Of a DNA stretch of 64,000 bases, positions 42,717-51,347 are shown one piece after another. A program made the translations under genes and the position numbers. The DNA is from Hydrogenophilales bacterium (GTDB taxonomy: Bacteria; Pseudomonadota; Gammaproteobacteria; Burkholderiales; Thiobacillaceae). The stretch is from the NCBI GenBank assembly GCA_024636675.1, contig JAGXGM010000036.1:88169-152168 (forward strand). The letters are read 5' to 3'. The notes below the pieces were generated by a model. That model worked only from the letters and a program-made list of their open reading frames with translations, ran no database searches and was not told the DNA's origin. Positions within the stretch are counted from its first letter, which is position 1; each line of letters starts with the position of its first letter.

Positions 42717-42731
42717 TTAGACTTAGTCTAA
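42717..42731. promoter_or_regulatory. 15-bp palindrome in the rubrerythrin-msrB gap
   Basis: TTAGACTTAGTCTAA is a perfect inverted repeat (7+1+7) near the middle of the 257-bp divergent gap. A TATAAA lies between it and rubrerythrin on the minus strand (about 42690-42685). The symmetry suggests an operator for a dimeric regulator such as a peroxide or Fe-S sensor, but I cannot name it. The rest of the gap shows no gene. Confidence 0.55.
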
Positions 42732-42860
42732 TACCTGAACGAAGAATAAACCCGCTTCGGTGACGCTGTCAACCGTGTTCCAGACAACCCCAGTCCCATC
42801 AGGGCAATTAGGCCGGCCATGTCCGGCAACGAGTAAACTTCGGACCATCAGGAGAACATC

Positions 42861-43262
42861 ATGACTGCAGATAAAACCCGAACCGACGCCGAATGGCGCG
42901 CCGATTTATCCCCCGAGCAATACCGGATCCTGCGCGAGCACGGTACCGAACAGGCGTTCACCGGGGAATACTGGGACCACCACGAGGCCGGCGAGTACCG
43001 TTGCGCGGCCTGCGGCGAGCGGCTGTTTTCGTCCGCCGAAAAGTTCGATTCGGGCACCGGCTGGCCGAGCTTTTATCAGGCACTGAATGCCGATGCGGTG
43101 GCGGAAAAAACCGACAGTACCCACGGCATGCAGCGCGTCGAGGCACTATGCCGCAGTTGCGGTTCGCATCTGGGCCACGTCTTCCCTGACGGCCCTGCCC
43201 CCACCGGCATGCGCTACTGCATCAATTCGGCCTCGCTCGCTTTCCAGAAAAAACAGGACTGA
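42861..43262 (+). CDS. msrB: Peptide-methionine (R)-S-oxide reductase
   Basis: Repairs oxidised methionine (R-sulfoxide) in proteins. 133 aa. Zinc ligands are CAACG and CRSCG; the catalytic Cys is in [11 protein letters not shown], and [12 protein letters not shown] and [10 protein letters not shown] are signatures. ATG at 42861 with AGGAG upstream. It is followed by 3 bp and the flavin oxidoreductase gene, so the two form an operon. Confidence 0.96.
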   Translation: MTADKTRTDAEWRADLSPEQYRILREHGTEQAFTGEYWDHHEAGEYRCAACGERLFSSAEKFDSGTGWPSFYQALNADAVAEKTDSTHGMQRVEALCRSCGSHLGHVFPDGPAPTGMRYCINSASLAFQKKQD

Positions 43263-43265
43263 GCC

Positions 43266-43970
43266 TTGCACATCTTTGACGCGCAGATTGCTGCGATCAT
43301 TCCAGCCACGCCCAGCATTCACGTCCTGCGCCTTGCCATCCCCGATCCCGCCTTCCGGTTTCTGCCGGGGCAATGGGTCGACCTCAGCATCACGGTCGAC
43401 GGTGTAACGCATACCTCCGGTTATTCCATCACCACCTCACCCGTTCATCCGGGTGAAATCGAACTGGCGATCAAGGCCAGCGCGCACCATCCGGTGGCGC
43501 GCTGGGTGCACGAACGCGCAGCCGTCGGCGACCGCGTCCGCGTGAGCCAGGGCCAGGGGCCGTTTGTCTACCTGCCGGAAATGAGCGACAACGTGGTGCT
43601 GATCGGCGGCGGGGTCGGCATCACCCCGCTGCTGTCCATCTTCCGCCATGTGCGCGACGCCGGACTGCCGACGCAGGCACACCTGGTCTACAGCGTGTCG
43701 GACAGCCGCGAAATACTGTTCCGCGATGAACTCGACGCGGCCGTGCGCAGCCGTGACAACCTGCACGTGAGCATCACGGTTACCCAGACCGACGCCGACT
43801 GGCACGGCCTCACCGGCCGCATCGACCCGGTCAAGCTGCATGCGCTCGACGTGCCGGACGACACGCTGTATTACCTGTGCGGCCCCAAGGGGATGGTCGA
43901 AGACATGAGCAGCCTGCTGCATGGCCTTGGCGTGCCGATGAACCGCATCATTTTCGAGAAGTGGTGGTAG
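43266..43970 (+). CDS. FAD/NAD(P)H oxidoreductase (ferredoxin reductase-like)
   Basis: 234-aa flavoprotein reductase. The FAD part has FLPGQWVDLSITVDG and the Y-S motif in SGYSITTSP; the NAD part has IGGGVGITPLLSIFRHV and YYLCGPKGMVEDM; it ends in aromatic FEKWW. No [2Fe-2S] domain is present, so it resembles OXNAD1-type reductases. Its partner could be MsrB's thioredoxin system or another acceptor; none is shown. TTG start at 43266, 3 bp after msrB, with only a weak ribosome site. Confidence 0.8.
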   Translation: MHIFDAQIAAIIPATPSIHVLRLAIPDPAFRFLPGQWVDLSITVDGVTHTSGYSITTSPVHPGEIELAIKASAHHPVARWVHERAAVGDRVRVSQGQGPFVYLPEMSDNVVLIGGGVGITPLLSIFRHVRDAGLPTQAHLVYSVSDSREILFRDELDAAVRSRDNLHVSITVTQTDADWHGLTGRIDPVKLHALDVPDDTLYYLCGPKGMVEDMSSLLHGLGVPMNRIIFEKWW

Positions 43971-44040
43971 GCCGATTTGACCATGAACCCCTTGCCCAAA
44001 CCTGTGTATGTTTACAAGTTCATCTGAACGGAGAATTCCC

Positions 44041-44979
44041 ATGCGCATCGTCCCCCTGCTCGCCGCCCTCGCCTTCTGCACACCAGTGCTGGCTGGACCC
44101 AAGGATGTCGTCCGTACCCATCCTGCGCAGAAAGTCCACGCCGACACCTATGTCATCCACGGTCCGCAAGGCGTGCCGTCGGTGGAAAACCAGAGCTTCA
44201 TGAACAATCCGGCATGGATCGTCACCCCGGACGGCGTCGTGCTGATCGACCCGGGCTCCAGCGTGCAGGCCGGGCGCATGGTGATGGCGCAACTCAAGAA
44301 GACGACGGATAAACCGGTCACCCACGTATTCAATACCCACGTCCACGGCGACCACTGGCTGGGCAATCAGGCGGTGCTGGACGTGTGGCCGAAAGCGACC
44401 ATCATTGCCCACCCCGACATGATCAAGCAGGCGAAGGAAGGCGCCGACGCGTTCTGGCTCAAGCTGATGTCGGACATGACCCGCGGTTATACCGACGGCA
44501 CCCGCGCCGTTCATCCCACGGTCGAAGCGGCCGACGGCCAGGAATTCAGGATCGGCGGCAAGACCTTCCGCATCCATTCGTCGACCGATGCGCACAGCAA
44601 GACCGACCTGATGATCGAAGTCATCGAAGACAAGATCCTCTTCACCGGCGACAACGTGCTCGCCCATCAGTCGATGAACCTGCGCGACGGCACCTTCAAG
44701 GGCGTGATCAAAGCCACACAGCGTGCGCTCGACCTCAATGCAAAGCTTTACATACCCGGCCACGGCCAGACTGGCGACAGCAGTTTCGTCGCGGAACAGA
44801 AAGCCTATTTCGACATCCTGATGACGGAAGTGCGGCGCATGTACGACGAGGGAAAAAGCGATTTCGAGATGAAGCCTGTGCTGCTCGACAAGCTCAAGGC
44901 CTATCGTGAATGGGCCGAGTTCGAGACCAACCTCGGCCCGCAGATCAGCCTGGCGATCCTGGAAATCGAACAGGAATAA
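44041..44979 (+). CDS. Secreted metallo-beta-lactamase-fold hydrolase (SoxH-like)
   Basis: 312 aa with a signal peptide (MRIVPLLAALAFCTPVLAG). The zinc motif is FNTHVHGDHWLGNQ, with later His and Asp ligands in STDAHSKTD, FTGDNVLAHQ and PGHGQTGD. It resembles periplasmic MBL proteins such as SoxH and the quinoprotein-relay hydrolases; substrate unknown. ATG at 44041 with GGAGA upstream. It lies 70 bp after the flavin reductase. A small GC hairpin (44987-45001) follows the stop, between it and the convergent DUF3301 gene. Confidence 0.8.
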   Translation: MRIVPLLAALAFCTPVLAGPKDVVRTHPAQKVHADTYVIHGPQGVPSVENQSFMNNPAWIVTPDGVVLIDPGSSVQAGRMVMAQLKKTTDKPVTHVFNTHVHGDHWLGNQAVLDVWPKATIIAHPDMIKQAKEGADAFWLKLMSDMTRGYTDGTRAVHPTVEAADGQEFRIGGKTFRIHSSTDAHSKTDLMIEVIEDKILFTGDNVLAHQSMNLRDGTFKGVIKATQRALDLNAKLYIPGHGQTGDSSFVAEQKAYFDILMTEVRRMYDEGKSDFEMKPVLLDKLKAYREWAEFETNLGPQISLAILEIEQE

Positions 44980-45006
44980 ACCGGCAGCCGCGAGACGCGG
45001 CGCTCG

Positions 45007-45351
45007 TCAATCGCCCAGGCGGGTGACGCTCGCCGCCCTGCCCGGCTGCCATTCGCCGTCGAGGCTGACCCATTCAACCCGGTTGCCCAGCATGCGGATG
45101 ACGCCGGGGCGGCGGTTGTTGCCGGTGTCGGAGAACTCGAAGCGGTAGTCGCGCAGGAACAGCAACTGGCCGCTGCTGTTGCGCGCAAAGCGGGTTCGGC
45201 TCAGGGCCACGCTCTCGTCGAGGAACTGCAGACTGGCGTCGGCGCAGGCACGGCGACCGACCGCGACGGCCTGTTCACGCACCTGCATGCCGGCATACCA
45301 ATACCAGCCGACTGCACCGAACAGTCCCAACAGAAGGATTTCCCAGCTCAC
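45007..45351 (-). CDS. DUF3301 family protein
   Basis: 114 aa with one N-terminal helix (WEILLLGLFGAVGWYWYAGM), then a cytoplasmic part QVREQAVAVGRRACADASLQFLDESVAL and LLFLRDYRFEFSDTGNNRRPGVI, all typical of DUF3301 (unknown function). The start overlaps the rhlE stop by four bases, so it is the last gene of a bamC-MBL-rhlE-DUF3301 run. Confidence 0.8.
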   Translation of the reverse strand: MSWEILLLGLFGAVGWYWYAGMQVREQAVAVGRRACADASLQFLDESVALSRTRFARNSSGQLLFLRDYRFEFSDTGNNRRPGVIRMLGNRVEWVSLDGEWQPGRAASVTRLGD

Positions 45352-46760
45352 TGACCGGAAGTATCGGGTTTGACCGGGCTGCGAAACAGCGCGGCGACCT
45401 GCTTTTTTGGCGCCGGTCGCACCAAGGCAGGCGTGCTGTCGGCAGGCGAAGCCGCGCCCGGCTCGTAGGGCGCGTCCAATAGCGCATCGCGCGCCGCCGG
45501 CTTGGTGTGCGGCGCGCGCTGCCCGGCCGAAGGACGCTCGGCTGGGCGCTCAGCCGGACGCTCAACAGAGCGATCAGGCCGCGGCGGGGGCGACTGGTAC
45601 GCGGGCACGTCGGCCAGGCCCGGCTCGAAGCCGGGAACGATCACCACCTCGATGTCGCTACCGATGAGCTTCTCAATGTCTTTGAGATAGCGCGTTTCCG
45701 ACTCGCTGACGAGCGAGATCGCCTCGCCGCTGGCGCCGGCGCGACCGGTGCGGCCGATGCGGTGCACATAATCCTCGGCGTTGTGAGGCAGGTCGTAGTT
45801 GACAACGAAGGGCAGCGCCTCGATGTCGATGCCGCGCGCGGCAACGTCGGTGGCGACCAGCACGCGCATGGTCCCGGCCTTGAAGGCATCGAGCGCCTTG
45901 ATGCGCTCCTGCTGGGTCTTGTCGCCGTGGATGGCGTCGGCGTGGATCCCCAGCTTGTTGAGTTCGTTGGCGAGCCGGTTGCAGCCCAGCTTGGTGCCGG
46001 TGAACACCAGCACCTGCCGCAGGTCGCGGCTCATGATCAGGTGCGCCAGCAGCTGCCGCTTGCGCTCGTGGTGCACCGGGTGCACCACCTGGGTGACGTT
46101 CACCGCAGTCTCGTTGCGCGCCACCTCGATGAAGGTCGGCTGGTTGAGGATGCTGTCGGCAAGCTTGCGGATTTCCTCCGGGAACGTGGCCGAGAACATC
46201 ATGTTCACCCGTTGCGCCGGCAGCAGCGCAACGATGCGCTTCAGGTCGGGCATGAAGCCCATGTCGAGCATGCGGTCGGCTTCGTCCAGCACCAGCGTGT
46301 TGACCTGGTTCAGCATCAGCGTCTTGTTCTGCACATGGTCGAGCAGGCGGCCGGGCGTTGCCACCAGGATTTCGACGCCGGTTTTCAGGATGGGAATCTG
46401 CGTGTTGATGCTGACCCCGCCATACACCACCAGCGAGCGCAGCGGCACGTGTTTGGTATAGGCCTGCACGGCCTCCTCGACCTGGATCGCGAGCTCGCGC
46501 GTAGGGGTGAGGATCAGCGCGCGAATCGGGTGCTTGGCCGGCGAAGTCCCGGTGTTGGCGAACGGCAGCAGGCGCTGGATCAGCGGCAGTGCGAACGCCG
46601 CCGTCTTGCCGGTGCCGGTCTGCGCCGCGCCGAGGATGTCGGCGCCCTGCAGCGCCAGCGGGATGACCTGCTCCTGGATCGGGGTCGGGGCAACATAGCC
46701 CATCTCGTCGAGGGCGCGCAGGATGTCGGGCGCAAGCCCGAGTTCAGCAAAAGTCGTCAA
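45348..46760 (-). CDS. rhlE: DEAD-box RNA helicase RhlE
   Basis: ATP-dependent RNA helicase acting in ribosome assembly and RNA turnover. 470 aa. Q motif PTPIQEQVIPLA, Walker A AQTGTGKTAA, VLDEADRMLDMGF, FSATFPEE, and HRIGRTGRAG. The last ~90 residues are a basic Pro/Arg/Ala tail with ERPAERPAERP repeats. TTG start at 46760 overlaps the upstream MBL stop (TTGA); RhlE-type tails differ widely, so the tail is not diagnostic. Confidence 0.92.
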   Translation of the reverse strand: MTTFAELGLAPDILRALDEMGYVAPTPIQEQVIPLALQGADILGAAQTGTGKTAAFALPLIQRLLPFANTGTSPAKHPIRALILTPTRELAIQVEEAVQAYTKHVPLRSLVVYGGVSINTQIPILKTGVEILVATPGRLLDHVQNKTLMLNQVNTLVLDEADRMLDMGFMPDLKRIVALLPAQRVNMMFSATFPEEIRKLADSILNQPTFIEVARNETAVNVTQVVHPVHHERKRQLLAHLIMSRDLRQVLVFTGTKLGCNRLANELNKLGIHADAIHGDKTQQERIKALDAFKAGTMRVLVATDVAARGIDIEALPFVVNYDLPHNAEDYVHRIGRTGRAGASGEAISLVSESETRYLKDIEKLIGSDIEVVIVPGFEPGLADVPAYQSPPPRPDRSVERPAERPAERPSAGQRAPHTKPAARDALLDAPYEPGAASPADSTPALVRPAPKKQVAALFRSPVKPDTSGQ

Positions 46761-47521
46761 AGCGTTATCCAGTCAAATCCTGCCGTCTGGCAGGCCACGC
46801 GCACGTCGTCGTCCGCACAGTTCAGCACGCGGGCCAGCGCGCGTTGCGCGAGGGCGGCCGTATTGTTCTTGTGTGAAACGTGCGCCGCCATCACGCACTG
46901 CAGTTTGTCGTGCTTCAGCTTGTCCAGCAAGGCCGCCGACTGGCCGTTTTCCAGATGGCCGAAACGCCCTCCCACCCGCCGCTTGAGGCTGGGCGGATAC
47001 GGGCCGTTTTCCAGCATTGCTGCGTCGTGGTTGCATTCCAGCACCAGCGCATCTACGCCGGCCAGCATGGCCTCGATGTGCAGGGTATTGCTGCCGGTAT
47101 CGGTCAACACGCCGAGGCGGCGGTTGCCGTCGCCGAACACATACTGCACCGGCTCGCGCGCATCGTGCGGCACCGGAAACGGCTGGATTTCCAGGCCGTC
47201 CACCGCAAACGCTGCATGGCTGTCGATCACCTGCACCGCCACGCCGTCGAGGTCCTGCGCCATCACCAGGGTGCCGGCCGTCAACCACACCGGCAGCCTG
47301 TGCTTGCGTGCCAGCCGCCCCACCCCGCCGATATGGTCACTGTGTTCGTGGGTTACCACAATGCCGGCCAGGTCCGACGCCTGCAAGCCCAGCCGGGCGA
47401 GTCGGGCCTGGCTGTCGGCCAGACCAAAGCCGCAATCCATCAGCACCCGGGTGCCGCCGGCCTCGACCACCAGGCCATTGCCGGCGCTGCCGCTGCCGAG
47501 GCTGGCAAACCGCATGGCCAT
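46757..47521 (-). CDS. MBL-fold hydrolase, YycJ/WalJ-like
   Basis: 254-aa cytoplasmic metallo-beta-lactamase-fold protein. Opens MAMRFASLGSGSAGNGLVVEAGG; the zinc site is VVTHEHSDHIGG, then LTDTGSNT, ECNHDA and AAHVSHKNNT. The family includes YycJ/WalJ proteins with reported DNA exonuclease activity; that is only a possibility here. ATG at 47521, with a second ATG two codons in that matches related starts. It follows bamC by 4 bp. Confidence 0.85.
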   Translation of the reverse strand: MAMRFASLGSGSAGNGLVVEAGGTRVLMDCGFGLADSQARLARLGLQASDLAGIVVTHEHSDHIGGVGRLARKHRLPVWLTAGTLVMAQDLDGVAVQVIDSHAAFAVDGLEIQPFPVPHDAREPVQYVFGDGNRRLGVLTDTGSNTLHIEAMLAGVDALVLECNHDAAMLENGPYPPSLKRRVGGRFGHLENGQSAALLDKLKHDKLQCVMAAHVSHKNNTAALAQRALARVLNCADDDVRVACQTAGFDWITL

Positions 47522-47525
47522 TACT

Positions 47526-48629
47526 TCACTTCAGTTCTTGCTGCAGCAGGTTGAGGATGCGGGTCTGCGTAGTGGCGTCGGCCGGCTTGCCGTCCGCGCC
47601 GGTGACACTGACCCGGCTCTTCTCGCCCGCCTCGTTCACCACGATCTGCAACTGCGGCGAAGTCTGCTCCTTCTTGCTGCGCCAGAAGGCGAACTTGGCC
47701 AGGATACCCTCGTCGCGCTTGCTGGCGTTGTCGATACCGGGATCGATGTAGCGCACGAAGTACACGCCCTTGGAGCGGTCACGGTCTTCCACTGCGAAGC
47801 CGACGCGATCCAGCGCGAGGCCGACGCGGCGCCAGGCGCGGTCGAAATTCTCGTCCATTTCCAGCACCGGCGCGCCGGTTTCCCGGAGGATGCGCGCCTG
47901 TTCCGGCATCTGCTGTTTGGCCAGCAGCGTCTCGGCACGGCTTTCCTCGACGCCGAAGCGCAGCATCAGGCGGCGCAGCATTTCTGCTTCGAGTTCGGGG
48001 TCGGCCGGGCGCGGCTGCCACACGGTCCTGTCCTTGTTCGCGGAATCGTAGACTTCCATCATGCCGCGGTGGCTGATGTAGATTTCGGTGCCGCCGTTTT
48101 TGCCTGCTTCGATACGGGTGCGGAACTTGTCGCGCTCGGCGGTGGAATACAGGCCATCGAGCACCTTGCCGAGGGTGCGGCGAATCACGTCCTGCGGGAT
48201 GTTGGCGCGGTTTTCCGCCCAGTCGGTTTCGATCACACCGGTTTCGGGCGATTCCAGGTTGACGATGAAACCGGTCTCCTGCCAGAAATCCTTGATCACC
48301 GGCCACACCTGTTGCGGCGTCGCCTGCACTACCAGCCAGCGCTGGCTCCCGGCGCGTTCGACGCGGACCTTCTCCTGCGCGGGCAGCAGGGTTTGCGCGC
48401 CGCTCGGCGCGGCCTTGCGCTCCTGACTGTAGGTCGACAGGATGGCGGTGCCGCTGCCCGGGGTATCGGGTACGGCGTAACGGTTATCGCCGGTGGGCGC
48501 AGTGAGATCCGGCGGCATTTCCAGCGTCGGCAGCTTGTCGGCCGATTTATAGTCGATCTTTTTGGATTCGATCATGCCGCAGCCCGAGGTGGCCAGGCTA
48601 AGCATCACAAACAGGGGCAATAAACGCAT
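47526..48629 (-). CDS. bamC: Outer membrane assembly lipoprotein BamC
   Basis: BAM-complex lipoprotein (NlpB/DapX), 367 aa. Lipoprotein signal MRLLPLFVMLSLATSGCGMI, acylated Cys17; then the low-complexity, unstructured N-terminal stretch DYKSADKLPTLEMPPDLTAP that binds BamD in E. coli, and two helix-grip domains (RWLVVQATPQQVWPVIKDFW and FDRAWRRVGLALDRVGF). The start is ATG at 48629 with AGGA upstream. Downstream of dapA, as in many proteobacteria. Confidence 0.92.
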   Translation of the reverse strand: MRLLPLFVMLSLATSGCGMIESKKIDYKSADKLPTLEMPPDLTAPTGDNRYAVPDTPGSGTAILSTYSQERKAAPSGAQTLLPAQEKVRVERAGSQRWLVVQATPQQVWPVIKDFWQETGFIVNLESPETGVIETDWAENRANIPQDVIRRTLGKVLDGLYSTAERDKFRTRIEAGKNGGTEIYISHRGMMEVYDSANKDRTVWQPRPADPELEAEMLRRLMLRFGVEESRAETLLAKQQMPEQARILRETGAPVLEMDENFDRAWRRVGLALDRVGFAVEDRDRSKGVYFVRYIDPGIDNASKRDEGILAKFAFWRSKKEQTSPQLQIVVNEAGEKSRVSVTGADGKPADATTQTRILNLLQQELK

Positions 48630-48695
48630 CAGGTTTCCTAAACGAAGATTTGCATTAAACCGGCAGGGCACATCGCCGCGCTAGTGTTGCGAACC

Positions 48696-48831
48696 GGAAA
48701 TAACGGAACAAATGAAACAGATGGATTTTTTCGCCAGGCCAGGCGCAGACCCGCAGCCGTATGGGGTATACGGCAAGGGTCTGCAACGACGCATGGCGGG
48801 AAAAGACGCTGTTTCATGTTTCGTTATTTTC
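48696..48831. repeat. 136-bp near-palindrome between dapA and bamC
   Basis: The two halves are complementary along nearly their whole length: AAATAACG, ACA, TGAAACAG, the TTTT/CGCCA block, GCAGACCC and GCCGTAT recur in inverted form around a GGGGT loop near 48760. Single-stranded it would fold into one long, slightly interrupted stem-loop. There is no T-run, so not a standard terminator. It fills most of the 223-bp gap and could be a small RNA, an mRNA structure or a miniature inverted-repeat element. Confidence 0.75.
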
Positions 48832-48852
48832 GATTCGTGACACTTGACTGGA

Positions 48853-49743
48853 TTAAATTATATTGGCGTGGCGCATCGCATCACGCAGGGTGTCGTGCAG
48901 ACCGGCAGACAGCGGGGTCAGCGGCAAACGCAGGCCGAAGGGGATCAATCCCATCTCGGCGCACGCCCACTTCACCGGAATCGGGTTGGCCTCGACAAAC
49001 AGCTTGCTGTGCAAAGGCAGCAGCAGGTTGTTGAGTTCGCGCGCCCGCGCCAGGTTCCCGTCGAACGCGGCGACGCACATCTCGTGCATCAGCTTCGGCG
49101 CGACGTTGGCGGTGACCGAAATCACCCCATGTCCGCCCAGCAGCATGAAAGGCATGCCGGAAGCATCGTCGCCGCTGTACAGCATGAAATCCTTCGGCAT
49201 GCGCCGCAGCAGGTCGGCCGCGCGCTCCATGCTGCCGGTGGCGTCTTTCACCCCAATGATGCCGGGCACGTCGGCCAGGCGCAGCGTGGTGTCGTTGGAC
49301 AGGTCGGCCACGGTGCGCCCCGGCACGTTGTACAGGATCAACGGCAAGTCGACCGCCTCGGCGATTTTCCTGTAGTGCTGGTACAGGCCTTCCTGGGTCG
49401 GCTTGTTGTAGTACGGCACCACCGACAGCCCGGCCTGCGCGCCCGCTGCCTTGGCGCACTCGGCAAGTTCAATTGCCTCGGTGGTGGAATTCGCGCCGGT
49501 GCCTGCGATTACCGGCACCCGTCCGGCGGCCTGCTCGACCGTGGTGCGGATCAGCAGGCAGTGCTCGTCGTAAGTCACCGTCGGCGACTCGCCGGTGGTG
49601 CCGACGATGACGATGCCGTCGGTCCCCTCCGCGATGTGCCAGTCGACCAGGCGGCGCAACGCGTCGAGGTCGAGCGCGCCGTCGTCCGACATCGGTGTGA
49701 CGATTGCAACCAGGCTGCCTCTGACCGTATTTATGTCTGCCAT
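48853..49743 (-). CDS. dapA: 4-hydroxy-tetrahydrodipicolinate synthase
   Basis: Condenses pyruvate with aspartate semialdehyde at the entry of lysine and diaminopimelate synthesis. 296 aa. The Schiff-base Lys is in [14 protein letters not shown], with [14 protein letters not shown] and GTTGESPTV as signatures. ATG at 49743. A TAGAAT (49814-49809) on the minus strand is a candidate -10 in the 128-bp gap to zwf. Confidence 0.97.
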   Translation of the reverse strand: MADINTVRGSLVAIVTPMSDDGALDLDALRRLVDWHIAEGTDGIVIVGTTGESPTVTYDEHCLLIRTTVEQAAGRVPVIAGTGANSTTEAIELAECAKAAGAQAGLSVVPYYNKPTQEGLYQHYRKIAEAVDLPLILYNVPGRTVADLSNDTTLRLADVPGIIGVKDATGSMERAADLLRRMPKDFMLYSGDDASGMPFMLLGGHGVISVTANVAPKLMHEMCVAAFDGNLARARELNNLLLPLHSKLFVEANPIPVKWACAEMGLIPFGLRLPLTPLSAGLHDTLRDAMRHANII

Positions 49744-49871
49744 GCTATTTCCGCCGCTCTTGTTTCAAACATTCGCCGTTGTGCCGACGATGTAACGATA
49801 AACCCCGCATTCTAATCCATCTGGTCGCGCCGGGTTTTTCTTAAATTTCCGATTCGCGACGCTGGCGCCTG

Positions 49872-51266
49872 CTAGTTCTGAGGCGGACGTGGATTGTGCC
49901 AGCGGCCGCCGGCAAGCAGCAGGTCGGCCTCGGCCGGACCCCAGGTGCCGCGCTCATAGACATACGCGGGGTCGCGACGCGAAAGCACAGGTTCCACCAC
50001 GCGCCATGCCGCTTCCACCGCATCCTGGCGGGCGAACAGCATGGCCTCGCCGTCCATGGCGTCACCGAGCAGGCGCTCGTAGGCGCTCATCTCGTCCGGG
50101 TGATTGTTGCAGACGTAGAGTTCCACAGGACGGCCGACCATGCGATCGCCCGCGTTCTTGGTGCGTGCGCCCAGCGCGATGGACACGGTGGGCGACAGGC
50201 GCATGCGCAGGTAATTGGGCGCCAGCGGCCCGGTCTCGGACAGCGCGAATACGCGCTGCGGCGGAACCTGAAACTCGGCGCGAATCTCGGTGGTGGTGAG
50301 CGGCAGGTTCTTGCCGGTGCGCACGATAAAGGGCACGCCGGCCCAGCGCCAGGTATCGACGAAAAAACGCACCGCAGCAAAGGTCTCGGTGTCCGAACCG
50401 CGCGCGACGCCCTCCTCCTTGCCGTAGCCCTCGTACTGCCCGCGAATCAGATCGCCGGGCGCCAGCGGGCGGATGGCCTTGAGCAGTTTGGCCTGCTCAT
50501 CGCGAACCGCCTCCGCACTGGTGCCGAGCGGCGGCTCCATGGCGAGCAGGGCGAGGATCTGCAACAGGTGGTTCTGCAGTACGTCGCGGATGGCTCCGAC
50601 CGAATCATAAAAACGTCCCCGCCCGGCCACTCCGAAGCTCTCCGACATGGTGATCTGGATCTGCCGGATATGGTTGCGGTTCCAGATCGGCTCGAGGAAG
50701 GAGTTGGCAAAACGGAAATACAGGATGTTCTGCACCGCTTCCTTGCCCAGGTAATGATCGATACGGAAGATTCCGGACTCGGGCAGCGCCTCGTACAGCG
50801 TTGAATTGAGCGATTGTGCCGATTCCAGATCGCGCCCGAAGGGCTTTTCCACCACCACGCGCGCGCCCTCGGTGCATCCGACTGCGGCCAGACCGCGCAC
50901 CACCACGGGAAACATGGCCGGCGGAATGGCAAAGTAATGCAGCGGGCGCTGCCGGTTCTCCAGGGCACGGCGCAGCGACTCGTAAGTCTCCGGGTCTTCG
51001 TAGTCGCCATTGATATAGGTCAGCAAGCTGGCGAGATTACGGAACACCGCCTCGTCCACCCCACTGCCGAATTCGACGATGCCTTCGTAAGCATGGGTGC
51101 GCAAACGCTCAAGATCCCACCCCGGAGAATTCGCCACGCAGACAATCGGCGGCAGCGTGCGGCCATGCCGCAACATGTCATGCAGCGCGGGAAATATCTT
51201 GCGTCGGGCAAGGTCGCCGGTGGCGCCAAACAGGACCAGGGCGTCTGAGATCGGTTTTTCAGTCAA
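49872..51266 (-). CDS. zwf: Glucose-6-phosphate dehydrogenase
   Basis: Oxidises glucose 6-phosphate to the lactone, giving NADPH. 464 aa from a TTG at 51266 (MTEKPISDALVLFGATGDLARRK), with CTGGAG 9 nt upstream. The nucleotide site is FGATGDLARRKIFPAL and the substrate/catalytic motif is FRIDHYLGKEAVQNIL. The frame is open up to 51326, but the extra 20 residues are not conserved. It has no pentose-phosphate neighbours and sits alone between dapA and the flagellar genes. Confidence 0.93.
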   Translation of the reverse strand: MTEKPISDALVLFGATGDLARRKIFPALHDMLRHGRTLPPIVCVANSPGWDLERLRTHAYEGIVEFGSGVDEAVFRNLASLLTYINGDYEDPETYESLRRALENRQRPLHYFAIPPAMFPVVVRGLAAVGCTEGARVVVEKPFGRDLESAQSLNSTLYEALPESGIFRIDHYLGKEAVQNILYFRFANSFLEPIWNRNHIRQIQITMSESFGVAGRGRFYDSVGAIRDVLQNHLLQILALLAMEPPLGTSAEAVRDEQAKLLKAIRPLAPGDLIRGQYEGYGKEEGVARGSDTETFAAVRFFVDTWRWAGVPFIVRTGKNLPLTTTEIRAEFQVPPQRVFALSETGPLAPNYLRMRLSPTVSIALGARTKNAGDRMVGRPVELYVCNNHPDEMSAYERLLGDAMDGEAMLFARQDAVEAAWRVVEPVLSRRDPAYVYERGTWGPAEADLLLAGGRWHNPRPPQN

Positions 51267-51347
51267 GGCATTGAACTCCAGGTTCGTTTCAGGCTGACGC
51301 AGACGCGCCAAAAGTTTCCCAGGCAACAGCGTTTCCGGATGGCCATG

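Noticed and set aside
45507..48623. Very long open frame on the plus strand (1038 codons), opposite rhlE and bamC
   Set aside because: It is antisense to three well-recognised genes with conserved motifs; the sequence (rich in Arg, His, Ala and Gln) is typical of GC-rich shadow frames.
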